A DNA stretch of 64,000 nucleotides from Bradyrhizobium sp. SZCCT0153 (lineage in GTDB: Bacteria; Pseudomonadota; Alphaproteobacteria; Rhizobiales; Xanthobacteraceae), in assembly GCF_018129995.1 (NCBI RefSeq), contig NZ_JAFCKS010000001.1, forward strand, positions 965,001-1,029,000, read 5' to 3'. The first letter of the stretch is position 1. Each line of letters begins with the position of its first letter. A program made the translations under genes and the position numbers. Below the pieces are notes generated by a model. It saw only the letters and a list, made by a program, of their open reading frames with translations, was not told the origin of the DNA and searched no databases. This document shows positions 8,439 to 16,174 of this stretch, one piece after another.

Positions 8439-8778
8439 TGCAGTTCTATTTCGGTCCGCGCGAACCATGCCCGATCATCTCGCTGCTTTGCAACAGATGC
8501 TGATCAGTGATTTCGCATTGGGTTTACAATCTGCAGCGCTCGAATGGTGCGGGCCTTGCGGACGTCGCGCTTTTCCTCGCAACCAACGTGCCGGTTGATT
8601 GGTTGCCGAGATTTCCCGGCACCCCGCCACATCGCGATCGGGTGCACGGTAAAAAGCCTGTTGCCGGTGGTAATCCGATTTGCGCTCTATCTTTTGTTGC
8701 TTCCGCCGATGGGCAGATGCGTCATGAGCGCGGCGCAATCGCTCATCATGATCGCGCCGTCTCCAATGGAACCCGCTC
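8382..8778. other. Divergent regulatory region between the HTH-PBP regulator and the tupA-like gene
   Basis: About 400 bases with no convincing gene on either strand. Apart from the inverted repeat near 8373-8438 no other clear operator was found. The sequence was checked for a molybdenum-cofactor riboswitch-like structure and none was obvious by eye. An untranslated leader ahead of 8779 is likely. Confidence 0.4.
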
Positions 8779-9609
8779 ATGGCCGTTCGACTGTCCGTTG
8801 CCTTCGCACTTCTCTGCGGCCTCGTCGCGGGCGTGGCGGCGTCATCCGCCGAGGACCGCGCGATCGTCCTGGCCACGACGACATCGACGCAGGAATCCGG
8901 CCTGCTCGACTACCTGCTGCCGATCTTCCACGACAAGACCGGCATCGAGGTGACCGTAATCGCACGGCGTGCCGATGAGGTGCTCGACGGACCGCGAAGG
9001 GGGGAGGTTGATGTCGTGCTGATGCATGCGCGGCCGCAGGAGGAGAAATTCGTCGCCGACGGTTTTGGCGCAAAGCGCTTCGACGTGATGTACAACGACT
9101 ATCTGCTGATCGGGCCGAAGAGCGACCCCGCCGGCGTGAAAGGCAAGGATATCGCGACCGCGCTGAAGGCTATCGAGGCCAAGGGCGCGCCGTTCGTGAC
9201 GCGCGGCGATCGCTCCGGCACCCATGCCGCCGAGCTCGCGCTCTGGATCGTCGCCGGCATCGACATCGCGAGCACCAAGGGCGCCTGGTATCGCGAAGCC
9301 AGGCAGGGCATGACTGCCGCCCTCGAGGCCGCGCGCACGGCGAACGCCTATGTGCTGTCCGACCGCGGCAGCTGGATCGCGTTCAGGGAGCGCGGCGATC
9401 TCGACGTCGTCGTCGAAGGCGACAAGCGTCTGCTCAACCAATACGGCGTGATGCTGGTGAACCCGGACAAATTTCCGAACGTGAAGAAGGAACTGGGGCA
9501 GACATTCGTCGACTGGCTGATCTCGCCGGAGGGGCAGGCCACGATCGCCCGCTACAAGGTCGACGGCCAGCAGCTGTTCTTCCCCAATGCGGACAAGTCG
9601 GGCGGCTGA
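8779..9609 (+). CDS. TupA-like tungstate/molybdate-binding periplasmic protein
   Basis: A 276-residue secreted binding protein. The signal peptide is about residues 1-24 (MAVRLSVAFALLCGLVAGVA). The mature part begins IVLATTTSTQESGLLDYLLP, the hallmark TTTSTxxSGLL segment of tungstate-binding TupA/WtpA-type proteins, where Thr/Ser side chains hold the oxyanion. FVTRGDRSGTHAAELALW and AYVLSDRGSWIAFRERGDL are also typical. It should deliver WO4 or MoO4 to an ABC importer, but no TupB/TupC genes occur in the window, so the permease must be elsewhere or the protein acts as a sensor. It is divergent from the HTH-PBP regulator and is followed by MoeA-like genes, consistent with a Mo/W cofactor role. 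Tungstate versus molybdate cannot be settled from sequence. Confidence 0.85.
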   Translation: MAVRLSVAFALLCGLVAGVAASSAEDRAIVLATTTSTQESGLLDYLLPIFHDKTGIEVTVIARRADEVLDGPRRGEVDVVLMHARPQEEKFVADGFGAKRFDVMYNDYLLIGPKSDPAGVKGKDIATALKAIEAKGAPFVTRGDRSGTHAAELALWIVAGIDIASTKGAWYREARQGMTAALEAARTANAYVLSDRGSWIAFRERGDLDVVVEGDKRLLNQYGVMLVNPDKFPNVKKELGQTFVDWLISPEGQATIARYKVDGQQLFFPNADKSGG

Positions 9610-9663
9610 CCTCCGCATCGCCCTCGGTTGCCAAAACGGACGATGCATGGTCCATCATGCCGC

Positions 9664-10770
9664 ATGACCCAGCGCCTGCCGCCATCGCTGACGCCGCTCG
9701 ACACCGCGCTCGCCACGTTGCTGAACGGGCTTGATCCCGTCGCACCGGTCGAATTGCCGCTGACCGACGCCGCCGGCTGCGTCGCGGCTGGGACGCCGCT
9801 GCTTGCGGCCTATCCGCCGCGCGACATTACCACTGCGGATGGCTGGGCATTATGCGCCAACGATCTGGTCGGCGCGTCCTCCTATTCACCGCTGCTCCTG
9901 CCGATGGCGCCCGCCTGGGTCGATGCCGGCGACGCGATGCCGGCGGGATGCGACTGTGTGCTCGACGCCGACGCCGTCGAGATGTCCGGTCCGCTCGCCC
10001 AGGTACTGGCGGAGGGCGTGCCGGGGCAGGGCGTCAGGCGTGCCGGCAGTGACATCGCGAACAGCGCACCCGCCGGCGCAGAAGGGGATCCGATCGGTGC
10101 GGCCGACCTGCTTGTCGCGCGCGTCGCGGGTCTAACAAAATTCAGCGTGCGGCGGCCGCGGCTGCGCATCGTCAACGTGCCCGATGCAATGGCAACGGCG
10201 TATTTGATCGCCGAGGTCGCGCGCCCGGTGGGCCTGGATGTGACGATGCATACCGCCGGCGGCCGTGATGCTGCGTCGATTGCGGAGGCGCTCGATGCTT
10301 CCTCCTGCGATCTCCTGCTGACGATCGGTGGCAGCGGCGTCGGCCGCAAGGATGCGGCGGTCACCGCGCTGGCCAGGCGTGGTGATTTGATTGCCCATGG
10401 CCTTGCCCTGCAGCCTGGACGCACCGCCGCCGTCGGGCGGCTCGGAAAGGTTCCTGTCGTCGCCTTGCCCGGCTCGCCTGACCATGCGCTCGCGGTCTGG
10501 CTCGCGCTCGCGCTTCCGCTCGTCGATCGTCTGTCGGCGCGCAGGCCGCGCCGCCGGATGACCTTGCCGCTCGCGCGAAAAATCGCATCCGGTGTCGGCA
10601 TCGCTGAAATCGCCCTGCTGGCCGAGGAACATCATGCCTGGGTGCCGCTTGCGGTAGGCGAATGGCCGCTGCAGGCAATTGCCCGCGCGGATGCATGGCT
10701 GCTCATTCCCGCCAGCGACGAAGGATTTGCGGCGAGCGCGCCGGTCGATGCCTATCTGATGCGGGAGTGA
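9664..10770 (+). CDS. Divergent MoeA-like molybdopterin-binding protein
   Basis: A 368-residue protein with the MoeA layout but degraded motifs. The usual NSxxDGYA loop appears as DITTADGWAL (about residue 60), the substrate-site GGxSxG motif as TIGGSGVGRKD, and the LPGNPxS motif as LPGSPDHAL. MoeA inserts molybdate or tungstate into adenylylated molybdopterin; these changes suggest altered or lost catalysis, perhaps a scaffold or a metal-selective variant. The stop at 10768-10770 is directly followed by the ATG of the MoeA-PBP fusion at 10772, so the two are probably translationally coupled and act together. The start at 9664 is chosen because homology begins shortly after; an upstream in-frame start at 9628 is possible. 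Confidence 0.72.
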   Translation: MTQRLPPSLTPLDTALATLLNGLDPVAPVELPLTDAAGCVAAGTPLLAAYPPRDITTADGWALCANDLVGASSYSPLLLPMAPAWVDAGDAMPAGCDCVLDADAVEMSGPLAQVLAEGVPGQGVRRAGSDIANSAPAGAEGDPIGAADLLVARVAGLTKFSVRRPRLRIVNVPDAMATAYLIAEVARPVGLDVTMHTAGGRDAASIAEALDASSCDLLLTIGGSGVGRKDAAVTALARRGDLIAHGLALQPGRTAAVGRLGKVPVVALPGSPDHALAVWLALALPLVDRLSARRPRRRMTLPLARKIASGVGIAEIALLAEEHHAWVPLAVGEWPLQAIARADAWLLIPASDEGFAASAPVDAYLMRE

Positions 10771-10771
10771 T

Positions 10772-12733
10772 ATGGATTCCGGCATGACGATGATCACGCA
10801 ATCACAGGTCCACGGCGCGCTCGAACAGGAGCAGTTCCTCAAGATCCTCTCCCGCGAGGAGGCCCTGGCGCGCTTCGAAGCGGCGTTGTTCCCACGCGCG
10901 CTTCCGAGCGAAGCGCGCAAGCTCGATGCTGCGCTCGCCGCGGCGCTCGCTGAAGACATCACGGCGCCGATCGACGTGCCGCCGTTCGACCGTTCCAACG
11001 TCGACGGCTTTGCGGTGCGCTCGGCGGACCTTGCAGCGGCCGGCATAGGCGCACCGGTTCGCCTCGGGCTGAACGGCGAGACCATTCACTGCGGCACGGC
11101 GCCAGTGCTGCAAGTGGCGGCGGGAACCGCAACACCGATCGCGACCGGTGGCCCGCTGCCGCGCGGTGCCGATGCCGTGGTCATGGTGGAGCACACCCAG
11201 CCGGCCGGCCTTGACGCAATCGAGGTCCGTCGTGCTGCGTCTCCCGGGCAATTCGTTTCCTATGCAGGATCCGACATCGCGCGCGGCGAAGCGCTGCTGC
11301 GCGCCGGCACCGTCATCGGCTCGCGCGAGATCGGCATGCTGGCGGCCTGCGGCATTGCCGAGGTGATCATCGCGCGCAAGCCGCGCGTCGCTGTGATCTC
11401 GACCGGTGACGAACTGGTCCAACCCGGCGAAGCGCTCGCGCCGGCTGCGATCTACGACACCAACGGCGCGATCGTCGCGGCCGCGATCGACGAGAACGGC
11501 GGCGAGGCGATTTTCCTCGGCGCGATTCCGGACGATGAAGCCAAGCTCGAAGCCGCGATGCGGCGCGCGCTGGCGGACGCCGATATGCTGGTGCTCTCCG
11601 GCGGCACCTCGAAAGGCGCAGGCGATCTGTCCCATCGCATCATCGGCCGGCTCGGCAAGCCCGGCATCATCGCGCATGGCGTTGCGCTCAAGCCCGGCAA
11701 GCCGCTGTGCCTTGCGGTGTGCGACGGCAAGCCGGTGGTGATCCTGCCGGGCTTTCCGACCTCGGCGATGTTCACCTTCCACGACATGATCGTGCCGGTG
11801 CTGCGCAGGATGGCCGGATTGCCGCCGCGCTCCGATGCGAAAGTGAGCGCGACTGTGCCGGTGCGCATCGCTTCCGAGCTCGGTCGCACCGAATTCGTCA
11901 TGGTCTCGCTGGTGGACGGCAAGGACGGCTTGATCGCCTATCCCTCCGGCAAGGGATCCGGTGCAATCACGTCCTTTGCGCAGGCCGACGGTTTTCTGCG
12001 CATCGACGCGCTCGCCGACCAGATGCCCGCCGGGACCAAAGCCGAGGTGACGCTGTTCACGCCGCATGTGCGGGTGCCCGATCTCGTCATCGTCGGCAGC
12101 CATTGCACCGGCCTCGACCTCGTCACCGCACAGCTTGCGCATGCCGGGCTGACCGTGCGCTCTATCGCGGTCGGCAGCCTCGGCGGGCTTGCGGCGGCGA
12201 AACGGGGCGAGTGCGATCTCGCGCCGATCCATTTGTTCGACGACAAGACCGAGACTTACAACACGCCCTATCTGGTCGAGGGGCTCGAACTCGTGCCGGG
12301 CTGGCGGCGGATGCAGGGCATCGTGTTCCGGAAAGGCGACAAGCGTTTCGAGGGCCTCAGCGCGAAGCAGGGCGTCGCTGCCGCGCTCGCGGACCCTGCC
12401 TGCATCATGGTCAACCGCAACCAGGGTGCCGGCACGCGCATCCTGATCGACCGGCTGCTCGGCGGCGCGCGCCCGGAAGGCTATTGGAACCAGCCGCGCT
12501 CCCACAACGCCGTTGCCGCGGCCGTCGTACAGCACCGTGCCGACTGGGGCATGACCATTGCGCCGGTCGCCCATGCGGCCCGCCTCGGTTTCATCCCGCT
12601 CGCGGAGGAGCATTATGACTTCGCGCTGGTGACGGCGCGCAGGCAGCGGCCGGCGGCGCAGGCCTTTCTGGACGCACTCGGCTCGAATGAGGCTCGCGTG
12701 GCGCTGGAGCGTGCTGGCTTCAGGCCGGCTTAG
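10772..12733 (+). CDS. MoeA fused to C-terminal PBP-like domain
   Basis: A 653-residue fusion. Residues about 25-425 are MoeA: PPFDRSNVDGFAVRSADL carries the catalytic-loop Asp, VLSGGTSKGAGDLSHRIIG replaces the usual SGGxSxGxxD, and ILPGFPTSAMFTFHDMI replaces LPGNPxS. Residues about 440-650 are a PBP-like (PF12727) domain, with VGSHCTGLDLVTAQLAHAG, MVNRNQGAGTRILIDRLLGG and HRADWGMTIAPVAHAA. Such MoeA-PBP fusions occur in archaea and bacteria and are thought to join metal insertion to ligand sensing or delivery. The PBP part is like that of the regulator at 7488-8381. No signal peptide is present, so it acts in the cytoplasm. ATG codons a few residues downstream are alternative starts. Confidence 0.85.
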   Translation: MDSGMTMITQSQVHGALEQEQFLKILSREEALARFEAALFPRALPSEARKLDAALAAALAEDITAPIDVPPFDRSNVDGFAVRSADLAAAGIGAPVRLGLNGETIHCGTAPVLQVAAGTATPIATGGPLPRGADAVVMVEHTQPAGLDAIEVRRAASPGQFVSYAGSDIARGEALLRAGTVIGSREIGMLAACGIAEVIIARKPRVAVISTGDELVQPGEALAPAAIYDTNGAIVAAAIDENGGEAIFLGAIPDDEAKLEAAMRRALADADMLVLSGGTSKGAGDLSHRIIGRLGKPGIIAHGVALKPGKPLCLAVCDGKPVVILPGFPTSAMFTFHDMIVPVLRRMAGLPPRSDAKVSATVPVRIASELGRTEFVMVSLVDGKDGLIAYPSGKGSGAITSFAQADGFLRIDALADQMPAGTKAEVTLFTPHVRVPDLVIVGSHCTGLDLVTAQLAHAGLTVRSIAVGSLGGLAAAKRGECDLAPIHLFDDKTETYNTPYLVEGLELVPGWRRMQGIVFRKGDKRFEGLSAKQGVAAALADPACIMVNRNQGAGTRILIDRLLGGARPEGYWNQPRSHNAVAAAVVQHRADWGMTIAPVAHAARLGFIPLAEEHYDFALVTARRQRPAAQAFLDALGSNEARVALERAGFRPA

Positions 12734-12781
12734 AGTCACGACGATGCGGCACTCAAGCCGCGCGACAGGGTGGGGGACGCG

Positions 12782-13912
12782 ATGGCGAGGCCGCTTTCGG
12801 TTGCGATCGTCGGTGCCGGCATGGGTGGGCTAGCAACTGCCGCAGCGCTCCAGCGCGCCGGCATCGACGTGACGGTCTACGAGCAGGCCTCCCAATTTGC
12901 GCGCATCGGCGCCGGCATCCAGATTGGCTGCAACGCGATGAAGGTCCTGCGCGCGCTCGGACTGGAAGCGCGGATGCGCGAGCACTGCTTCTACCCGCGC
13001 TCCTGGAACAACCGCGACTGGCGCAGCGGCGATATCAAGTTCGACATGATTTTTGGCGAGAGCGCGGAAGAGAAGTTCGGCGCGCCCTATCTGCTGGCCC
13101 ATCGCGGCGATTTGCATGCGGCGCTGGCGAGCGTGGTGCCGGACGCGAGCATCAAGCTCAGCCACAAGCTCGTCGGTCTCGACGAGACAGGAGAAGGCGT
13201 CCGGCTCACTTTCGCAAACAGCACAAGCGTAGTCGCCGATGCCGTGGTCGGCGCTGACGGCGTGCATTCAGCCGTGCGCGACATCCTGTTCGACACCGCG
13301 CCGGTCAAATTCACCGGCCGCATCGCTTATCGCACCACCTATCCCGCCACGCTGCTTGGCGGTGAAAAGATCGACGACTGCACGAAATGGTGGGGCGAGG
13401 ACCGCCACATCGTGATCTATTACGTCAAGCCCGATCGCAGCGAGGTCTATCTCGTCACCAGTCAGCCCGAACCGGATTTCCGCATCGAGTCCTGGTCCGC
13501 GAAGGGCGACGTGCGCGATCTGCGCGCCTCGTTCGAAGGCTTTCATCCGCAGGTCGGACAGGTGCTGGCCGCCTGTCCCGATGTCCACAAATGGGCGATC
13601 ATGGACCGCGACGCACTGGAGCGATGGGTCGACGGCAAGGTGACGCTGCTCGGCGATGCCTGCCATCCGATGACGCCCTACATGGCGCAGGGCGCGGCCA
13701 TGGCGATCGAGGATGCCGCCGTGCTGTCGCGCTGTCTCGACGGCGTCGACCGTGACGGCGTCGCAGATGCCTTCCGTCGGTTCGAGGCGACCCGCAAGGA
13801 GCGGACAACGCGGGTGCAGGAAACCTCGCGCGCCAATATCTGGCTGAAGCAGCGGACCGATACGAGCTGGGTCTATGGCTACGATGCGTGGACCGTGCCG
13901 CTGGCGGCCTGA
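12782..13912 (+). CDS. FAD-dependent monooxygenase, 6-hydroxynicotinate 3-monooxygenase (NicC)-like
   Basis: A 376-residue class A flavoprotein hydroxylase. SVAIVGAGMGGLATAAALQR is the FAD-binding GxGxxG fold, VVGADGVHSAVRDIL the DG motif, and LLGDACHPMTPYMAQGAAMA the GD motif contacting FAD ribityl. Segments such as KWWGEDRHIVIYYV and NIWLKQRTDTSWVYGYD are close to NicC of nicotinate degraders and less like salicylate hydroxylase. NicC decarboxylates and hydroxylates 6-hydroxynicotinate to 2,5-dihydroxypyridine with NADH and O2. The upstream step of that pathway uses a molybdoenzyme, which might explain the location, but no other nicotinate genes are here. The start at 12782 follows GGTGGGGGA. 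The substrate is uncertain. Confidence 0.75.
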   Translation: MARPLSVAIVGAGMGGLATAAALQRAGIDVTVYEQASQFARIGAGIQIGCNAMKVLRALGLEARMREHCFYPRSWNNRDWRSGDIKFDMIFGESAEEKFGAPYLLAHRGDLHAALASVVPDASIKLSHKLVGLDETGEGVRLTFANSTSVVADAVVGADGVHSAVRDILFDTAPVKFTGRIAYRTTYPATLLGGEKIDDCTKWWGEDRHIVIYYVKPDRSEVYLVTSQPEPDFRIESWSAKGDVRDLRASFEGFHPQVGQVLAACPDVHKWAIMDRDALERWVDGKVTLLGDACHPMTPYMAQGAAMAIEDAAVLSRCLDGVDRDGVADAFRRFEATRKERTTRVQETSRANIWLKQRTDTSWVYGYDAWTVPLAA

Positions 13913-13918
13913 GCTGGA

Positions 13919-14560
13919 TTAGGACGCCGCATCCAGCGCCGCCAGCCGCTCTGCGTCGGCGATGTCCTCGACCGTGTTGGCATTGAAGAACGGATCGAGC
14001 GGCTCGGCCGGCCAGGTCACCGTCGCCAGTGGATAGCGCGCGGTCCAGCGGTCGATCTTTCGGAGGTCCTCGACGACCAGCGCATGGCGCAGCTCATTGC
14101 GCAAGGAGACGCGCCACAGCCCGATCACGGGATGCGACTGGTCGCCTGATGCCGCGACCGCGAGCTCGGCATTGGCCGCGATGCGTTCTTCATGCAAGCG
14201 CGCAACCAGATCGCGCGGCAGGAAGGGGCAGTCGCCGGCGGCGCTCAGCACCCATTCGACCCCCGGCCGGTTCGTGGCGGTCCAGTCGAGCGCGGCGAGG
14301 ATGCCGGCGAGCGGGCCGGGGAAGCCGGGTACCTCATCGGGGACGACCTGCAAGCCGAACGCGACGAAGCGTGCGGGATCGCCATTGGCGTTGAGGATCA
14401 GTCCGCTGCATTGGGGGGCAAGGCGCGCAATCACGCGCTCCAGGATGGTACGGCCGCCGATGGTCCGCATCGGCTTGTCGCCGCCGCCCATGCGCCGCGC
14501 CAAGCCACCGGCGAGCAGGACGCCTTGCGTCGGAGGAAGATCAGTCGTCACCACCTTCAC
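13919..14560 (-). CDS. mobA: Molybdenum cofactor guanylyltransferase MobA
   Basis: A 213-residue nucleotidyltransferase that attaches GMP from GTP to Mo-molybdopterin, giving the (bis-)MGD cofactor needed by formate dehydrogenase. The GTP-binding signature [17 protein letters not shown] is at residues about 14-30, and [18 protein letters not shown] holds the metal-binding Asp. [16 protein letters not shown] near the C-terminus is also family-typical. Its start overlaps the 3' end of fdhD by 20 bases on the same strand, so the two genes are an operon. The downstream neighbour is convergent. Confidence 0.93.
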   Translation of the reverse strand: MKVVTTDLPPTQGVLLAGGLARRMGGGDKPMRTIGGRTILERVIARLAPQCSGLILNANGDPARFVAFGLQVVPDEVPGFPGPLAGILAALDWTATNRPGVEWVLSAAGDCPFLPRDLVARLHEERIAANAELAVAASGDQSHPVIGLWRVSLRNELRHALVVEDLRKIDRWTARYPLATVTWPAEPLDPFFNANTVEDIADAERLAALDAAS

Positions 14561-15431
14561 CCTTGCGCTTGTGCTTTGCGGATTCTTCCTCGACGTAAGC
14601 GAGGTTCTGGTCGTAGACGATGCGCTCCTCGCCCGCGAGCGCGATGAAGCGCTTGCCGCGGGTGCGACCGACGAGTGTCAGCCCGACTTGTCTTGCGAGG
14701 TCGACGCCCCAGGCGGTGAAGCCGGAGCGCGACACCAGGATCGGAATCCCCATTCGCACCGTCTTGATCACCATCTCCGAGGTGAGCCGTCCCGTTGTGT
14801 AGAGGATCTTGTCGGACGCATCGACGCCGTGGCGGTACATCCAGCCCGCGATCTTGTCGACGGCATTGTGGCGGCCGACGTCCTCGGTGTAGCAGAGCGG
14901 TTCGCCCTCCCTGCCCAGCACGCAGCCATGGATCGCGCCGGCCTCCAGATAGAGCGAGGGCATGGTGTTGATAGTCTGCGTCATCTGGTAGAGCCAGGAG
15001 GTGCGCAGCTCGGCCTTCGGCAGCGCGACGCTCTCGACTGCTTCGAGCAGGTCGCCGAAGGCGGTGCCCTGCGCGCAGCCCGAGGTCTGCGTGCGCTTCT
15101 TCAGCTTGGCTTCGAAATTGGTGTGGTGTGTGGTGCGCACCACGACCACCTGGAGGTCGTCGTCGTATTCGACCTCGGTGACCTCGTCGTTGTATTTCAG
15201 CATGTTCTGGTTGAGCAAATAGCCCAGCGCCAGATATTCCGGATAGTCGCCGATCGTCATCATGGTGACGATCTCCTGCGAATTCAGGTAGAGCGTCAGC
15301 GGCCGCTCCATCGGTACCTTGATCTCGACCCTGGCGCCGGACTGGTCCGTGCCGGTCACGCTCTGGGTCAAGCGCGGATCGCCGGGATTCGGGAGGATCA
15401 GGGGCACCGGGGCTTTGTCGATCTTCATCAT
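14541..15431 (-). CDS. fdhD: Sulfurtransferase FdhD (formate dehydrogenase accessory protein)
   Basis: A 296-residue protein that moves sulfur from the cysteine desulfurase to the bis-MGD cofactor of formate dehydrogenase; without it the enzyme is inactive. Family features are [54 protein letters not shown] (which binds GDP/cofactor) and [21 protein letters not shown]. The usual CxxC sulfur-relay motif is reduced to a single cysteine: residues 119-122 read CAQG. Because the first Cys is the sulfur acceptor it may still work, but this is unusual against E. coli FdhD. It is co-transcribed with mobA and lies in the same block as the formate dehydrogenase subunits. Confidence 0.92.
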   Translation of the reverse strand: MMKIDKAPVPLILPNPGDPRLTQSVTGTDQSGARVEIKVPMERPLTLYLNSQEIVTMMTIGDYPEYLALGYLLNQNMLKYNDEVTEVEYDDDLQVVVVRTTHHTNFEAKLKKRTQTSGCAQGTAFGDLLEAVESVALPKAELRTSWLYQMTQTINTMPSLYLEAGAIHGCVLGREGEPLCYTEDVGRHNAVDKIAGWMYRHGVDASDKILYTTGRLTSEMVIKTVRMGIPILVSRSGFTAWGVDLARQVGLTLVGRTRGKRFIALAGEERIVYDQNLAYVEEESAKHKRKGEGGDD

Positions 15432-15503
15432 GGCCGCGACGTTAGCATGACATTCGGGTCAAGCCGATATAAGCATGCTGGCGGAAAGCGAAATGGCTCC
15501 TGT

Positions 15504-15582
15504 CGTCATTGCGAGCGCAGCGAAGCAATCCAGAGTCTTCCGCGGTGGCAGTCGGGATTGCTTCGCTACGCTCGCAATGACG
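15504..15582. repeat. Short palindromic intergenic repeat
   Basis: GTCATTGCGAGCGCAGCGAA followed by GCAATCC (from 15504) is mirrored by GGATTGCTTCGC and ACGCTCGCAATGAC ending at 15582. The pair forms a stem of more than 25 bases around a loop of about 25 bases. This is a common REP-like element in Bradyrhizobium and relatives. It lies between the divergent fdhD and mobB genes, so it is transcribed with at least one leader. No transposase is associated. Confidence 0.75.
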
Positions 15583-15637
15583 GGGAAAGGCCGGAGGTTC
15601 CATCGGCAGGTGCGTCGTTGGCGGAGATCGAGAGGTT

Positions 15638-16165
15638 ATGAAAGTCATCGGCCTTGCAGGCTGGAGCGGTGCGGGCAAGACCACGCTGTTGACGCGGCTG
15701 ATCCCGCATTTCAGCGCGCAGGGCCTGCGCGTCTCCGTCATCAAGCATGCGCATCACCAGTTCGACGTCGACGTCCCCGGCAAGGATTCCTGGCGCCATC
15801 GCGAGGCCGGCGCGGCTGAGGTGCTGGTGGCCTCGTCGAACCGTTGGGCGCTGATGCACGAGTTGCGCGGCGCAGCCGAGCCGCGGCTGCCGGAACTGTT
15901 GAGCAAGCTGTCAGCGGTCGATCTGGTCGTGGTCGAAGGCTTCAAGCGCGAGCCGCATCGCAAGATCGAGGTGCACCGCGCCGCCAACGGCAAGCCGTTG
16001 CTGTTTCCCGACGATCCCGGAATTTTCGGGATCGTGGCCGACATCGCCATTGAATCGCGGCTGCCGACCGTCCATCTCGATGATATCGAGGCTGCCGCGG
16101 CATTGCTGCTGGCCGCGGCGATGCCGGTCGAGGAAGCGGTCGCAAAAAGCGCCGCGCTGCGCTGA
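15638..16165 (+). CDS. mobB: Molybdopterin-guanine dinucleotide biosynthesis protein MobB
   Basis: A 175-residue GTPase-fold protein that assists MobA in forming the guanine dinucleotide cofactor. The P-loop GWSGAGKTTLLTRL is at residues 6-19. VIKHAHHQFDVDVPGKDSWR and VVVEGFKREPHRKIEVHR are conserved MobB segments. It begins a same-strand run mobB-moeA-tusA-like; moeA follows after 9 bases. The first residues (MKVIGLAGW) lead straight into the P-loop, which supports the start. Confidence 0.92.
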   Translation: MKVIGLAGWSGAGKTTLLTRLIPHFSAQGLRVSVIKHAHHQFDVDVPGKDSWRHREAGAAEVLVASSNRWALMHELRGAAEPRLPELLSKLSAVDLVVVEGFKREPHRKIEVHRAANGKPLLFPDDPGIFGIVADIAIESRLPTVHLDDIEAAAALLLAAAMPVEEAVAKSAALR

Positions 16166-16174
16166 CGAGGCACC

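Noticed and set aside
8382..8778. Molybdenum-cofactor riboswitch ahead of the tupA-like gene
   Set aside because: No arrangement of conserved stems could be recognised by eye; a covariance-model search would be needed to exclude it.
8779..9609. A full tungstate importer (TupABC)
   Set aside because: Only the binding protein is present; the following genes are MoeA-like, with no permease or ATPase.
10802..12739. A 645-codon minus-strand frame opposite the MoeA fusion
   Set aside because: Antisense shadow with no recognisable motif; the plus strand is clearly MoeA plus a PBP domain.
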